A stretch of DNA of 64,000 nucleotides from contig CAVQWR010000006.1 in assembly GCA_963717695.1 (NCBI GenBank), positions 434,001 to 498,000 on the forward strand, read 5' to 3'. Source of the stretch: CAIWHR01 sp963717695. GTDB lineage: Bacteria > Pseudomonadota > Gammaproteobacteria > Burkholderiales > Casimicrobiaceae. Every line of letters starts with the position of its first letter. Position 1 is the first letter of the stretch. The notes under the pieces were generated by a model. The model was not told where the DNA came from. It saw only the letters and a program-made list of their open reading frames with translations, and did no database searches. Positions 45,176-54,623 of this stretch are shown in pieces. Position numbers and translations under genes: made by a program.

Positions 45176-47808
45176 TTACAGCCGCTGCTCGACCCAGCCC
45201 GCCACCGACTTCAGCGCCGCCGGCAGCCCGGCGGGATCGGTGCCACCTGCCTGCGCCATGTCGGGACGCCCGCCGCCCTTGCCGCCGACCTGCTGCGCGA
45301 CGTGGTTCACGAGCTCGCCCGCCTTCACCTTCGCCGTGAGATCCGCGGTGACGCCGGCGATCAGCGTCACCTTGCCGTCGGCGACCGACGACAGCACGAT
45401 TGCCGCACTCTTCAAACGGTCCTTCAGCTTGTCCATCGTCTCGCGGAGCGCCTTGACGTCAGCGCCGTCGAGCGTCACGGCGAGCACCTTCGCGCCCTTC
45501 ACGTCGACCGCGTCGCCGGCGAGATCGTCGCCGGCGCTGGCGGCGGCCTGCGACTTCATCCGCGCCAGCTCCTTCTCGGCGCTCTTCACGGCCTCCTGCA
45601 GTTGCGCGATGCGCGCGTCGATTTCCGCGACCGGCACCTTCAGCGCGGACGCCGCCGCCTGCAGCTTCGCCTCCTGCGCCTGCACCCAGTCGAGCGCGTT
45701 GTCGCCGGTGACCGCTTCGACGCGGCGGATGCCGGCGGCCACGCCGCCCTCGCCGACGATCTTGAAGAAGCCGATGTCGCCGGTGCGCGCGACGTGCGTG
45801 CCGCCGCAGAATTCGCGCGAGCTGCCGATGTCGAGCACGCGCACTTCGTCGCCGTACTTCTCGCCGAAGAGCATCACCGCGCCCGATTTCTGCGCGTCCT
45901 CGATCCCCATCACCCGCGCCTCGCGTCGGCGCGTTGGCGAGGATCTCGCGATTGACGATCGCCTCGACGCGGCGGATCTCGTCGTCGGTCATCGGCGCGT
46001 TGTGCGCGAAGTCGAAGCGCGTCTTGTCGGGATCGACCAGCGAGCCCTTCTGCTGGACGTGTCCGCCCAGCACCTCGCGCAGCGCCTTGTGCATCAGGTG
46101 CGTCGCCGAGTGGTTGCGCATCGTGCGCGCCCGCGCCGCGTGGTCGACGCTCGCCGCGACGGTGTCGCCGACTTTCAGCTCGCCCGTCTTCACGCTGCCG
46201 ATGTGGCCGAAGACGTCGGGCTGGATCTTCTGCGTGTCGTCGACAGCGAAGAGCGTGAGGCAGGCGCCGCCCTTGGTGAGCTCGCCGCGATCGCCGACCT
46301 GCCCGCCCGACTCCGCGTAGAACGGCGTTTGCGCGAGCACGACCATGCCGCGCTCGCCGTTGCCGAGCGAGTCGACCGGCGAGCCCTCGCGATAGAGCGC
46401 GACGACGCGGCCCTCCTCGGACAGCGTGTCGTAGCCGCGGAATTTCGTCTTCGGACCCGCGTACTCGAGCTGCGCGTCGACCTTGAACTGGCTCGCGGCG
46501 CGCGCCCGGTCGCGCTGCGCGTTCATCGCCTTCTCGAAGCCGGCCTCGTCGACCTTGACGTTGCGCTCGCGGCAGACGTCCGCGGTCAGGTCGAACGGAA
46601 AGCCGAACGTGTCGTAGAGCGTGAACGCGGTGTCGCCGGCAAGCTCGCGATTGCCCGACTTCTCGACCGCGGCGAGCGCCTCGTTCAGGATCTTCATCCC
46701 GTGCTCGATCGTCTCGCCGAAGCGCTCCTCCTCCTGCTTCAGCACCTGCGCGACGCGGATCTTGTTCCTGCGCAGCTCGGGATAGGCGTCGCCCATCGTC
46801 CGGTCGAGGTCCTCGACCAGCTTGTGGAAGAACGGCTCGCGTCTGGCCGAGCTGGTAGCCGTGGCGGATCGCGCGGCGAATGATCCGGCGCAGCACGTAG
46901 CCGCGCCCTTCGTTGCCGGGAATGACGCCGTCGACGATGAGGAACGCGCAGGCGCGGATGTGATCGGCGATGACGCGCAGCGACGGATTGAGATAGTCCT
47001 TCGCGCCCGTCTCGCGCACCGCGGCGCGGATCAGGTCCTGGAAGAGGTCGATCTCGTAGTTGCTGTGCACGTGCTGCAGCACCGCGGCGAGGCGCTCGAG
47101 CCCCATCCCCGTGTCGACGCAGGGCGCCGGCAGCGGCGCGAGGTTGCCGGCCGCGTCGCGGTCGAACTGCATGAACACGAGGTTCCAGATCTCGATGTAC
47201 CGATCGCCCTCGGATTCGGGCGACCCCGGCGGTCCGCCCCACACCTCGGGGCCGTGGTCGTAGAAGATCTCGGAGCACGGTCCGCAGGGACCGGTGTCCG
47301 CCATCTGCCAGAAGTTGTCGCTCGCGTATTTGGCGCCCTTGTTGTCGCCGATGCGCACGCAGCGCTCGGGCGCGACGCCGATTTCCTTGGTCCAGATGTC
47401 GTACGCGTCGTCGTCGTCGATGTAGACCGTGGTCCACAGCTTTTCCGGCGGCAGTCCGTAGACGCGCGTCAGCAGGTCCCACGCGTAGCGGATCGCCTCG
47501 CGCTTGAAGTAGTCGCCGAACGACCAGTTGCCGAGCATCTCGAAGAACGTGTGATGCCGCGCCGTGTAGCCGACGTTCTCGAGGTCGTTGTGCTTGCCGC
47601 CGGCGCGAAGGCAGCGCTGCACCGACACCGCGCGGACGTACGGGCGCTTCTCCACGCCGAGGAAGACGTCCTTGAACTGGACCATCCCCGAATTGGTGAA
47701 GAGCAGCGTCGGATCGTTCGCGGGAACGAGCGACGAGCTCGCGACGTTCGTGTGCCCGTTTTCTTCGAAGAAGCGAAGGAAGGTGCGGCGGATTTCGGCA
47801 GCGGTCAT
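45176..47808 (-). CDS. alaS: Alanine-tRNA ligase (two frameshifts)
   Basis: Charges tRNA-Ala. The aminoacylation domain is present (FFEENGHTNVASSSLVP, ARHHTFFEMLGNWSFGDYFK, TGMGLERLAAVLQ), as are the editing domain (RNHSATHLMHKALREVLG), the zinc Cys motif REFCGGTHVART and the C-terminal C-Ala domain. The coding sequence is split across three frames with breaks at about 46838-46843 (LGQ/EPFF.. region) and 45922-45924 (ILANAPT/EARVMGIEDA). The 2633-base span is two over a multiple of three; correction gives 876 residues, exactly the family length. Because alaS is essential and no second copy is visible, insertion errors in the assembly are the likely cause. Confidence 0.93.
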
Positions 47809-47869
47809 TGCGTACGTGTCGCGCGCCCCGCGGGGGGGACTGCGCGCAGGGCGATGGAAAGCCGCTATT

Positions 47870-48421
47870 TTACCGTGCCGGACGCTGCGGCAGGTCGCTC
47901 TCGTCGTCTTCGGTCGCCGGCGGATTGCGCAGCAGGCGGAAAATCGCCGACAGCGCGAAGCCGCGGCTTTGCAGAAAGCGCACCTGGCGCGCCTTTTCGC
48001 GATCGTCCCCGGGTGCCACCCCGAAGCGGCGCCGCCACAGCGCGACAATGGCGTCCGCATCGTCGATCTCGTGGCCGGCGAGCGCGTCGGCAACCTCGTC
48101 GCCGGTCACGCCCTTGGCTTTCAGCGCTTCGCCGATCGCCCGCTTGCTGTACGACCCTGATTTCTGCCGGACCACCGCATTGGCGAAGCGGGCGTCGGAC
48201 AGGAGGCCCGCCGCCGCGAGCTCGTCCAGCGCGGCATCGACCGCTTCGGCCGAAACCTCGCCCTTGAGCAGGCGGGAGCGAAGCTCGGTGCGCGAGTATT
48301 CGCGGCGCGCGAGATGGGCGACCGCCTGCGCCTTGATCGAGCGCGGCGGCTTCGGAGCCCGCGGCGCGCGCGGCGGCCGCTCGTCGGTCACCTGGGGCGA
48401 CTCAGCGACGCGGCCATCCAC
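47870..48421 (-). CDS. recX: Regulatory protein RecX
   Basis: A 183-residue RecA modulator that limits filament growth. It has the repeated three-helix RecX units: AVAHLARREYSRTELRSRLLKG, VDAALDELAAAGLLSDARFANAVVRQK and ARQVRFLQSRGFALSAIFRLL. The start is a GTG at 48421, and the N-terminal 25 residues are proline-rich and poorly conserved. It follows recA by 28 bases on the same strand, the usual arrangement, so it is co-transcribed with recA and shares its SOS control. Confidence 0.92.
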   Translation of the reverse strand: MDGRVAESPQVTDERPPRAPRAPKPPRSIKAQAVAHLARREYSRTELRSRLLKGEVSAEAVDAALDELAAAGLLSDARFANAVVRQKSGSYSKRAIGEALKAKGVTGDEVADALAGHEIDDADAIVALWRRRFGVAPGDDREKARQVRFLQSRGFALSAIFRLLRNPPATEDDESDLPQRPAR

Positions 48422-48449
48422 GCATCACGCGCGGGCACACCCGCGAAGC

Positions 48450-49505
<1,056 letters not shown>

Positions 49506-49581
49506 GATCGGGATCTCCGGAGTATCGCCCGGCGGCCTGGCGGCCGGGAAGGCAGGCGATGGATGGGGCGATGATGGCATA

Positions 49582-49593
49582 GAACGATCGTTC
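49582..49593. promoter_or_regulatory. Palindrome in the recA promoter region, candidate LexA site
   Basis: GAACGATCGTTC is a perfect 12-base palindrome 77 bases upstream of the recA start. A TTGCAT hexamer sits immediately upstream as read on the minus strand. GAAC-N4-GTTC is the Bacillus-type SOS box rather than the CTGT-N8-ACAG box usual in Betaproteobacteria, and no CTGT-N8-ACAG is seen in this recA upstream region. Confidence 0.45.
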
Positions 49594-49654
49594 GATGCAA
49601 TCCCCCGAACGACCGATTTCGTGCGCGGGCCGGCGGCCGCACGTTCGCCGCGAA

Positions 49655-50155
49655 TCAGCCCTGCCGAACCTCCCCGAGACGGCGCAAAAGCCCTTGCAGC
49701 GCGGCGATCACCGTCGCTTCGCGAACGGCCGCCCGGTCCCCCGGAAAATGCCGGGTCACGACCTCGGTCGGCCGACCGCGCCGGGCAAACGCCAGGCAGA
49801 CCATCCCGACGGGTTTGTGCGCCGTGCCGCCGCCCGGACCGGCAACGCCGGTAACGGCAACGGCAATCTCGGCGGCACTTCGCGCGAGCGCGCCCTCGGC
49901 CATCTCGCGCGCAACGGCCCCGCTGACGGCGCCCTCCGCTTCGAGGGTCTCCGGCCGCACGCCGAGCAGCTCGACCTTCGCTGCATTCGAATAGGTGACG
50001 ACGCCCCGGTCGAACCAGTCGGAGCTTCCCGGAACATCGGTGATCGCGCCGGCGATGAGGCCGCCCGTGCAGGACTCGGCGGTCGCGACCTTCAGGCGGA
50101 GGCGCAGGAGCTCGCTGCCGAGTTCGACCGCAAGTGGATACGTCGACCCACTCAT
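49655..50155 (-). CDS. pncC: CinA C-terminal domain protein (nicotinamide-nucleotide amidohydrolase PncC)
   Basis: A 166-residue protein equal to the C-terminal domain of CinA, which hydrolyses NMN to NaMN and ammonia in NAD recycling. Motifs: LKVATAESCTGGLIAGAITDVPGSS, GVVTYSNAAKVELLGV, EGAVSGAVAREMAEGA and AVTGVAGPGGGTAHKPVG. The N-terminal MoeA-like half of full CinA is absent, which is normal in many Proteobacteria. An ATG at 50179 would add eight residues. It precedes recA by 149 bases, the frequent cinA-recA order. Confidence 0.92.
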   Translation of the reverse strand: MSGSTYPLAVELGSELLRLRLKVATAESCTGGLIAGAITDVPGSSDWFDRGVVTYSNAAKVELLGVRPETLEAEGAVSGAVAREMAEGALARSAAEIAVAVTGVAGPGGGTAHKPVGMVCLAFARRGRPTEVVTRHFPGDRAAVREATVIAALQGLLRRLGEVRQG

Positions 50156-50210
50156 TCGGTGCCCTCGTCCGATCGGCATCCGGGCACCACGCAGGGCGAC
50201 GCGGTGCCAT

Positions 50211-51000
50211 TCATTCACAAGCCCCCGGCATGCCGCGATAGTGGTACGTGTAGAGCGTCGCGAACCCGAGCCTGCGATAGATCGAAAGCGCCGGCGCGTT
50301 GTCGGCGCTGACCTGCAGGTAGGCGGCGTGGGCGCCATGCTGCCACGCCCACGACAGGAGCCACGCGCACGCGAGCGTCGCATGGCCGCGGCCGCGCGCG
50401 TCCTCCGCGGTGACGACGTCGTAGACGCCGGCAAGCTCGCCTTCGACGGCGACCTGGGCGGTGCAGACCACGCGCGCTTCCTCGCGCACGACGACGAAAC
50501 GCTTGCCGAGCGGCGAGTGGAGAAGCCGCTCCAGGTGCGCGTCGCGCTGTTCCGGCGTCGACTGGCGCAGCTCCGCCACAGCGTCGACGAACGCGCGCAC
50601 GTCCGGCGCGCTGATCGTGACGCCGGGGCCGCATTCGGGAACGTCGGGCGCGGACTTGAGCGTCCGCGCCTGCACCAGCGTGTCCTCGAAGGCGACGTAG
50701 CCGCGCGCGGCGAGCGCGTCCTCGAGCCCGGCCGGCTGGACGAAGGGCGTCATCCGGAAAAGGATCGGCAGGCCGTGCTGCGAGAAGACCTTCTCGCAGT
50801 GCGCTGAACTTCTGCTCGAGCGGCAGCGTCGAGCCGAAGTGCGCGTTGACGCTGCGCGCGCGCTTTGCCTTTCCGGCCGACACGCGCAGCAGCCAGCCGT
50901 CGTAGAAGAGCTGCCGCTGCGTCTGCAAAGCGTTCAGCCCCGCCTCCTCGATGCGCCGCGCGTCGAGGCGTTCACCGCCCGCGCTCGCAGCGGTGCTCAT
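50211..51000 (-). CDS. GNAT family N-acetyltransferase (frameshifted)
   Basis: A two-part acetyltransferase of the group starting LQTQRQLFYDGWLLRVSAGKAKRARSVN. The C-terminal half holds the acetyl-CoA motif VYDVVTAEDARGRGHATLACAWLL and SIYRRLGFATLYTYHYRG. The frame changes at about 50806-50808. The 790-base span is one base too long, and correction yields 262 residues. It overlaps the pgpA stop by four bases. Gene neighbours are housekeeping; a substrate is not evident. Insertion error is the likely reason for the break. Confidence 0.85.
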
Positions 51001-51485
51001 CCGAACATGCGCTGCCACAGCGCGAGCACGAGCAGCGTGTAGCCGGCCGCGACGAGATCGTCGAGCATCACGCCGACGCCGTTCTTCATCGCGGCGTCGA
51101 TATTGCGGATCGGCGGCGGCTTCACGATGTCGAAAAAGCGGAAGACGAGGAATGCGAACGCCACGCGCAGCGCGTCGTCGCCGACGAAATAGAGCACGAG
51201 CAGGAACGCGACCACTTCGTCCCACACGATGGCGCCGTGATCGGGCACGCCGAGGTCGCGCCCGGTGACCGTCGCGGCCCACACGCCCATCACCGCGGCC
51301 GCGGCGATCGCGGCGATGAATCCCATTTCCGTCGCGTTGGCGCGCAGCACCATCGCCAGCGGAATGGCGACCAGCGTGCCGAAAGTCCCGGGCGCGACCG
51401 GCGCGAGACCGGCGCCAAAGCCCAGCGCCAGGAAATGCGCCGGATGGCTCACGAGAAAACGGGCCGGGGGCGGCGGGAGTCTCAT
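50997..51485 (-). CDS. pgpA: Phosphatidylglycerophosphatase A
   Basis: A 162-residue inner-membrane phosphatase that makes phosphatidylglycerol from its phosphate. It carries LGFGAGLAPVAPGTFGTLVAIP, the conserved WDEVVAFLL acidic motif, and FRFFDIVKPPPIRNIDAAMKNGVGVMLDDLVAAGYTLL, all typical of PgpA. Four or so helices are predicted. Start and stop overlap thiL and the GNAT gene by four bases each, giving tight translational coupling in the housekeeping operon. Confidence 0.94.
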   Translation of the reverse strand: MRLPPPPARFLVSHPAHFLALGFGAGLAPVAPGTFGTLVAIPLAMVLRANATEMGFIAAIAAAAVMGVWAATVTGRDLGVPDHGAIVWDEVVAFLLVLYFVGDDALRVAFAFLVFRFFDIVKPPPIRNIDAAMKNGVGVMLDDLVAAGYTLLVLALWQRMFG

Positions 51486-52462
51486 GCGCGGCCCGTCGCG
51501 AAATGGTCGAACGCGCGGGGCAGCGGCTCGATCGGCACGCCGGTCGCGTCCGTCACGGCCAGTCCGCGCTCGCGGGTGATGCCGCCGATGCGTGCGATGG
51601 GCAGCGCGAGACGCAGGGCGATGGTCCGGATCGTCGCGTCCGCCTCCGCGGGCGCGCAAAAGCAGAGCTCGTAGTCGTCGCCGCCGGCAAGGAGGCATTC
51701 GAGCGCGAGCGATCGCTGCGTGCCTTCCAGCAACCGGTCGAGCGCCGCGGACCGCGGAACGCGCGCAAGCTCGATCGCGGCGCCGACGCCGGAGCGCGCG
51801 AGGATGTGGCCGAGATCGCCGACGAGGCCGTCGGAGACGTCGATGGCTGCGGAGGCGATGCCGCGAAGCGCGAGTCCCAGCTCGACGCGCGCGTCGGGCG
51901 TGTCGAGGCGCGCGCGACAGGATTCCGCCGTCGTCGCGTCGAGCACCAGTCGGCCCTGTGCTGCCGCGACGGCGAGCGCCGCGTCGCCCAGCATCCCCGA
52001 CACGTAGACGTCGTCGCCTGCCGTGGCGCCGCTGCGCGTCAGCGCGCTCCCCGCGGGGACTTCTCCCAGGATCGTCACGCAAAGATTGAGTGGCCCGCGC
52101 GTCGTGTCGCCACCGACGACGTCGACGCCGTGCGCGTCGGCCAGTGCGAAGAACCCGCGGGCAAATGCGGCAAGCCAGTCCGCATCGTCGTCGGGAAGCG
52201 CGCCGGCGAGGAGCGCCCAGCGCGGCGTCGCGCCCATCGCCGCGAGATCGGACAGGTTGACCGCGAGCGTCTTGTGCCCGAGCCGCTGCGGATCCGCGTC
52301 CGCGAGGAAATGCCGGCCCGCGACCAGCATGTCGACCGAGACCGCGATCTCGCAGCCCGGCGTGGGCGCCAGCAGCGCAGCGTCGTCACCGACCCCGAGC
52401 ACCACGGACTTCGAGCGCGGCGGCCGCGTGAAGAAGCGCTCGATCAGCTCGAACTCGTTCAC
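51482..52462 (-). CDS. thiL: Thiamine-monophosphate kinase
   Basis: Phosphorylates thiamine phosphate to the active diphosphate. The 326-residue protein shows the ThiL/PurM motifs: MNEFELIERFF at the N-terminus, LGVGDDAALL, VSVDMLVAGRHF, KTLAVNLSDLAAMGATPRWALL, VVGGDTTRGPLNLCVTILGEVP and AAIDVSDGLVGDLGHIL. The start codon is GTG at 52462. It lies 51 bases after nusB and overlaps pgpA, the order found in most Proteobacteria. Confidence 0.95.
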   Translation of the reverse strand: MNEFELIERFFTRPPRSKSVVLGVGDDAALLAPTPGCEIAVSVDMLVAGRHFLADADPQRLGHKTLAVNLSDLAAMGATPRWALLAGALPDDDADWLAAFARGFFALADAHGVDVVGGDTTRGPLNLCVTILGEVPAGSALTRSGATAGDDVYVSGMLGDAALAVAAAQGRLVLDATTAESCRARLDTPDARVELGLALRGIASAAIDVSDGLVGDLGHILARSGVGAAIELARVPRSAALDRLLEGTQRSLALECLLAGGDDYELCFCAPAEADATIRTIALRLALPIARIGGITRERGLAVTDATGVPIEPLPRAFDHFATGRA

Positions 52463-52513
52463 GCCGGAATTATAGGAGATGCGGTCACCCGGTCCGGCGC
52501 CGCGCGCACCGCG

Positions 52514-52961
52514 TCAGGCGGCGCCCGCGGCACGCTTCTCGGCGTCGATCTCGGCCGCACGCTCGGTGGCCGCGATCTTGTCGAGGACGCCGTTGACGAA
52601 GCGATGGCCGTCGGTGCCGCCGTAGGACTTCGCGAGCTCGACGGCCTCGTTGATGGCCACACGGTAGGGAATCTCGGGCCGGTGCGAGAGCTCCCATGCG
52701 CCCATCGCGATCAGCGCACGCTCGATCGGCGAGAGCTCGGCGACCTTGCGGTCGGTGAGCGGCAGCGCCGCGGTCAGGTTGCCGAATTCGGCGACGACCC
52801 CCGCCCACATCGCCTCGAAGTACGCCGCGTCGCAGTTGCGAAACCCCGAGGCCTCGACGAGATGCTGCGCGGATGGCGTCGGGCGCGTTGCCGGAGAGCT
52901 GCCGCTGGTAGAGCCCCTGCAGCACGAACTCGCGGGCACGGCGGCGCGGGCTCGCGCGCAT
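52514..52961 (-). CDS. nusB: Transcription antitermination protein NusB (frameshifted)
   Basis: A subunit of the rRNA antitermination complex. The N-terminus RRRAREFVLQGLYQRQLSGNAPDAI and the remainder (YFEAMWAGVVAEF, LSPIERALIAMGAWELSHRPEIPYRVAINEAVELAKSYGGTDGHRFVNGVLDKIA) are clear NusB sequence in two frames. The break is at about 52866-52871. The 448-base span is one over a multiple of three; correction gives 148 residues. The ATG at 52961 overlaps the ribH stop by one base (TGATG). A GTG three bases upstream is an alternative start. As nusB is a core gene, a base insertion in the assembly is likely. Confidence 0.93.
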
Positions 52962-53428
52962 CACTCGACCTCGTCGATCGCGTCCTGCAGGTTGGCGAGC
53001 TCGAGCGCCGCGCGCGCGGCATCAAAGCCCTTGGTGTCGGCGCGCTCGCGCGCCTGCTCTTCGTTGTCGGTGGTGAGGATGCCGTTGCCAATCGGGATGC
53101 CGAATTCGAGCTGCACGCTCGCGACACCGGCCGCCGACTCGTTGGCGACGATCTCGAAATGGTACGTGTCGCCACGGATCACGGCGCCCAGCGCGACCAG
53201 CGCATCGAATTCGCCGCTCTGCGCGATGCGCTGCAGCGCGAGCGGCGTCTCGAGCGCTCCGGGAACGGTGACGATGAGCTGGTCGCGCTCGGCGACACCT
53301 GCCTCGGCGAGCGCGCGCAGCGCGCCTGCGAGCAGCAGGTCGCCGATCTCGCCATTGAAGCGCGACAGCACGATGGCGACGCGGCGGCCGTCGCCGTTGA
53401 CGTTGGGAGCAATGCGCGGGATGGACAT
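52961..53428 (-). CDS. ribH: 6,7-dimethyl-8-ribityllumazine synthase
   Basis: The penultimate enzyme of riboflavin synthesis, condensing the pyrimidine with dihydroxybutanone phosphate. The 155-residue protein has IVLSRFNGEIGDLLLAGALRAL, the phosphate-binding VTVPGALETPLAL, ALGAVIRGDTYHFEIVANESAAGV with catalytic His90, and IPIGNGILTTDNEEQA. Length and motifs are standard. It lies 44 bases downstream of ribB and overlaps nusB by one base. Confidence 0.96.
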   Translation of the reverse strand: MSIPRIAPNVNGDGRRVAIVLSRFNGEIGDLLLAGALRALAEAGVAERDQLIVTVPGALETPLALQRIAQSGEFDALVALGAVIRGDTYHFEIVANESAAGVASVQLEFGIPIGNGILTTDNEEQARERADTKGFDAARAALELANLQDAIDEVE

Positions 53429-53472
53429 GGAGGCGGTGAGCAGAGGTCGCGCCGGCGGCGCGCGTCTTGCGT

Positions 53473-54576
53473 TCAGGAGGCCCTGGCCTGCGGGGGCTCG
53501 ACGAATCCGGTCACCTCGAGGTCGTAGCCGGTCATGCTGGGCATCTTGCGGGGCTTCGCCATCAGCCGCATCCTGCCGACGTTGAGGTCGCGCAGGATCT
53601 GCGCGCCGATGCCGTAGTTGCGGAGGTCGACCTTCGCCGAGATCGGCGGATCGTCGGCGAGCGCGCGCCGCCGCAATTCCTCGGCGTTCTCCGGATGCGG
53701 CAGCAGCACGAGCACGCCGCGGCCCGCCTTGGCGATCGCCTCGAGCGCCGCGGGAATCGCCCACGAATGCGACGTGCTGCCGGCGTCGAGCAGATCCATC
53801 AGCGATACCGGCTCGTGCACGCGCACGAGCGTCTCGGTGTCGGCGCTGATCGGGCCGCGCACGACGGCGAGATGCGTCGCGTCGGAAAGCTTGTCGCGAT
53901 AGACGACGAGCCGGAACGCGCCCTGCGGCGTCGTGATCGGCCGCTCGGCGATGCGCTCGACCAGGCGCTCGGTGCGGCTGCGGTAGTGGATGAGGTCGGC
54001 GATCGTGCCGATCTTGAGGCCCTGTGCGCGGGCGAATTCGACGAGATCGGGCAGACGCGCCATCGTGCCGTCGTCCTTCATGATCTCGCAGATCACCGCC
54101 GCGGGCGTGCAGCCCGCGAGCCGCGCGAGATCGCACCCGGCCTCGGTGTGGCCGGCGCGCGACAGCACGCCACCCGGCTCGGCCATCACCGGGAAGATGT
54201 GCCCCGGCTGCACGATGTCGCCGGGCTTCGCGTCGGCGGCGATCGCCGCCTGCACGGTGCGCGCGCGGTCCGCCGCGGAAATGCCGGTGGTGACGCCTTC
54301 CGCTGCTTCGATCGACAGCGTGAAATTCGTGCCGTGCGACGAGCGGTTGGTCGACACCATCAGCGGCAGGCCGAGCTGGCGACAGCGCTCCGCGGTCAGC
54401 GTGAGGCAGATGAGGCCGCGCGCGTTGCGCGCCATGAAGTTGATGGCGTCGGGCGTGACGAAATCGGCGGCCAGCACGAGGTCGCCTTCGTTCTCGCGGT
54501 CTTCCTCGTCGACGAGCACGACCATGCGTCCGGCCTTCAGCTCGGCAACGATTTCGGGGGTCGGCGTCAGGGTCAT
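53473..54576 (-). CDS. ribB: 3,4-dihydroxy-2-butanone-4-phosphate synthase with degenerate RibA domain (RibBX type)
   Basis: The N-terminal 200 residues are a complete RibB: MVVLVDEEDRENEGDLVLAADFVTPDAINFMARNARGLICL, GTNFTLSIEAAEGVTTGISAADRA and GHTEAGCDLARLAG. The C-terminal half keeps the GTP cyclohydrolase II fold outline (RLVVYRDKLSDATHLAVVRG, LVRVHEPVSLMDLLD). The zinc-binding Cys cluster (ECLTGD..CDCG in active RibA) is missing, so cyclohydrolase activity is not expected. Such RibBX proteins are known in Proteobacteria; a separate RibA should exist elsewhere. It heads the rib-nus-thi block, with 47 bases to the next gene upstream and no space for an FMN riboswitch. Confidence 0.93.
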   Translation of the reverse strand: MTLTPTPEIVAELKAGRMVVLVDEEDRENEGDLVLAADFVTPDAINFMARNARGLICLTLTAERCRQLGLPLMVSTNRSSHGTNFTLSIEAAEGVTTGISAADRARTVQAAIAADAKPGDIVQPGHIFPVMAEPGGVLSRAGHTEAGCDLARLAGCTPAAVICEIMKDDGTMARLPDLVEFARAQGLKIGTIADLIHYRSRTERLVERIAERPITTPQGAFRLVVYRDKLSDATHLAVVRGPISADTETLVRVHEPVSLMDLLDAGSTSHSWAIPAALEAIAKAGRGVLVLLPHPENAEELRRRALADDPPISAKVDLRNYGIGAQILRDLNVGRMRLMAKPRKMPSMTGYDLEVTGFVEPPQARAS

Positions 54577-54623
54577 GGCGGCGGCGCGGCGGGAAAAGCC
54601 GTCATTCTACCCGGGTCGCGGCG

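Noticed and set aside
45176..47808. Split or inactivated alanine-tRNA ligase as a biological feature
   Set aside because: Essential function, intact motifs in all three parts and exact fit to two surplus bases argue for sequence error.
51503..53527. A 674-codon plus-strand open frame over thiL, nusB and ribH
   Set aside because: Shadow of high-GC third positions on the real genes; no start site or domain.
54577..54623. FMN riboswitch upstream of ribB
   Set aside because: Only 47 bases separate ribB from the RND permease stop, too short for the element, and no conserved RFN motifs are seen.
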